Source: Caulobacter sp.
GTDB taxonomy: Bacteria > Pseudomonadota > Alphaproteobacteria > Caulobacterales > Caulobacteraceae
DNA: 12,873 nt
NCBI GenBank assembly: GCA_028291125.1
Contig: JAQGIN010000365.1
Coordinates: 1-12,873, forward strand
Direction: 5' to 3'
Part shown: positions 12,050-12,873 of the stretch, piece after piece
Layout: each line of letters opens with the position of its first letter
Numbering within the stretch: position 1 is the first letter of the stretch
The notes under the pieces: generated by a model
Seen by the model: only the letters and a program-made list of their open reading frames with translations
Databases searched by the model: none
Told to the model about the DNA's origin: nothing
Position numbers and translations under genes: made by a program

Positions 12050-12873
12050 ATGACCCAGCCCAAAAACCCTTTTAACAACCGCCCAAATCTCGACCGACGG
12101 CTCGTCCTCGGCGCGGGCGCGTTCCTGGCCGCGAGCGCCGGCCGCAGCGATAGAGGATTTGCTATGCAGACGTTCGAAAGCGGGCGCGCGATGTCCGACG
12201 GCCTGGGCGTCTACTATGAGATCCACGGCGGCCCCCTGACCGGCCGCACGCCGATGGTGCTGGTCGCGGGCGGCCTGATGCCCATCGAGATCGCTTTCGC
12301 GCCGGACCTGCTGCCCCGGTTGGCCAAGCATCGTCCCGTGATCGCCATCGAGCCGCAAGGGCACGGCCACACGGCCGACCGCCCCACCCCTCCCGGCATG
12401 GAGCAGATGGTCGAGGACGTCCGCGCGGTGCTGGATCACCTGAAGGTGGGCAAGGCCCACCTTTTGGGTCACAGCCTCGGCGGCATGATCCTGACCGGTC
12501 TGGCCATCCGTCACCCAGACCGCGTGACCAGCCTGGTTCCGGTCAGCGCGCCCTATACCTTCGACGGCATGCAGGCGGAGTTGGTGGCCCTACAGCGTGA
12601 CCCGACCCAAGTTCCCTCGCCCCAGCTCATCCCTCTGCTGCCGACCGAGGCGGAGTTCGCCAGCTGGAAGGCTGTCTACGAGCGGGTCAATCCAGACCCC
12701 AAATCGTTCGACCGGGTGGTCGAGAAGCTCAATGTCATGCTGGGCGCCTGGCCTGGCTGGCGGCCCGAGGCGGTCAAGACGATCAAGGCCCCGACCCTGG
12801 TGGCCTTGGGCGACAACGACTTCATGCGCGTCGACTTCGCCGCCCAGATGGCTCGCCTTATCCCGCACGCCCA
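12050..12873 (+). CDS. alpha/beta hydrolase, possibly Tat-exported, 3' end outside window
   Basis: From ATG 12050 the frame is open to the right edge (274 codons). The start region reads NLDRRLVLGAGAFLAASAG, a twin-arginine followed by a mild hydrophobic stretch, which suggests a Tat signal. The hydrolase fold begins near residue 45, with YYEIHGG, MVLVAGGLMP at the oxyanion strand, EPQGHGHTADRP, the nucleophile elbow GHSLGG with S142, and ALGDNDFMRVD carrying a likely acidic triad residue; the catalytic His would be past the edge. A second in-frame start at ATG 12164 has a much better ribosome binding site (AGAGGA, 12152-12157) and would give a cytoplasmic protein lacking the leader. Substrate cannot be read from sequence; esterases, lactonases and haloperoxidase-like enzymes share these motifs. 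Confidence 0.85.
   Translation, partial: MTQPKNPFNNRPNLDRRLVLGAGAFLAASAGRSDRGFAMQTFESGRAMSDGLGVYYEIHGGPLTGRTPMVLVAGGLMPIEIAFAPDLLPRLAKHRPVIAIEPQGHGHTADRPTPPGMEQMVEDVRAVLDHLKVGKAHLLGHSLGGMILTGLAIRHPDRVTSLVPVSAPYTFDGMQAELVALQRDPTQVPSPQLIPLLPTEAEFASWKAVYERVNPDPKSFDRVVEKLNVMLGAWPGWRPEAVKTIKAPTLVALGDNDFMRVDFAAQMARLIPHA

Overview
The window looks like chromosomal DNA of a GC-rich alphaproteobacterium, probably of the Caulobacter type. That placement is inferred from high GC, dense ATGA/GTGA gene overlaps, alphaproteobacterial-style dispersed palindromes and the gene content; no marker gene fixes the genus.

Positions 1-9482 hold one tightly coupled plus-strand operon. Seven genes are visible, the first only as its 3' end, and every junction is a 4-base stop/start overlap. 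In order they are: the tail of an unknown gene; a small two-helix membrane protein; a 925-residue polytopic protein whose C-terminal half carries the hallmarks of a divergent SEDS glycosyltransferase (FtsW/RodA type); an 861-residue penicillin-binding protein with intact SxxK, SxN and KTG motifs; a small one-helix protein; a 778-residue membrane-anchored protein with a degenerate Ser/Thr-kinase domain, one transmembrane helix, Sel1-like helical repeats, a Pro/Ala/Lys-rich stalk and a Cys-rich tip; and a secreted four-cysteine protein. A SEDS polymerase and a transpeptidase normally work as a pair in septal or elongation peptidoglycan synthesis. A transmembrane kinase-like protein in the same transcription unit recalls the actinobacterial rodA-pbpA-pknA-pknB locus, but here in a proteobacterial setting, with proteins too divergent to be ordinary FtsW/FtsI or RodA/PBP2 and with a kinase that has lost metal-binding residues. 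I propose an accessory envelope-synthesis machine controlled by a pseudokinase; this is the main candidate for a little-described system in the window.

Positions 9483-12049 are a degraded accessory zone. They hold a remnant of an IS110-family element (N-terminal DEDD part only, with an internal deletion and a foreign tail), a dispersed hairpin, a minus-strand secreted Pro/Thr/Ala-rich protein, extragenic palindromes, a frameshifted GNAT acetyltransferase remnant on the minus strand, and abutting it a plus-strand fragment that resembles the C-terminus of a TpsB/ShlB-type outer-membrane barrel. The last three are fragments joined by deletions.

From 12050 to the right edge runs an alpha/beta hydrolase with a GHSLGG nucleophile elbow and a possible Tat leader, cut by the window end. 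No tRNA, rRNA or CRISPR array was seen.
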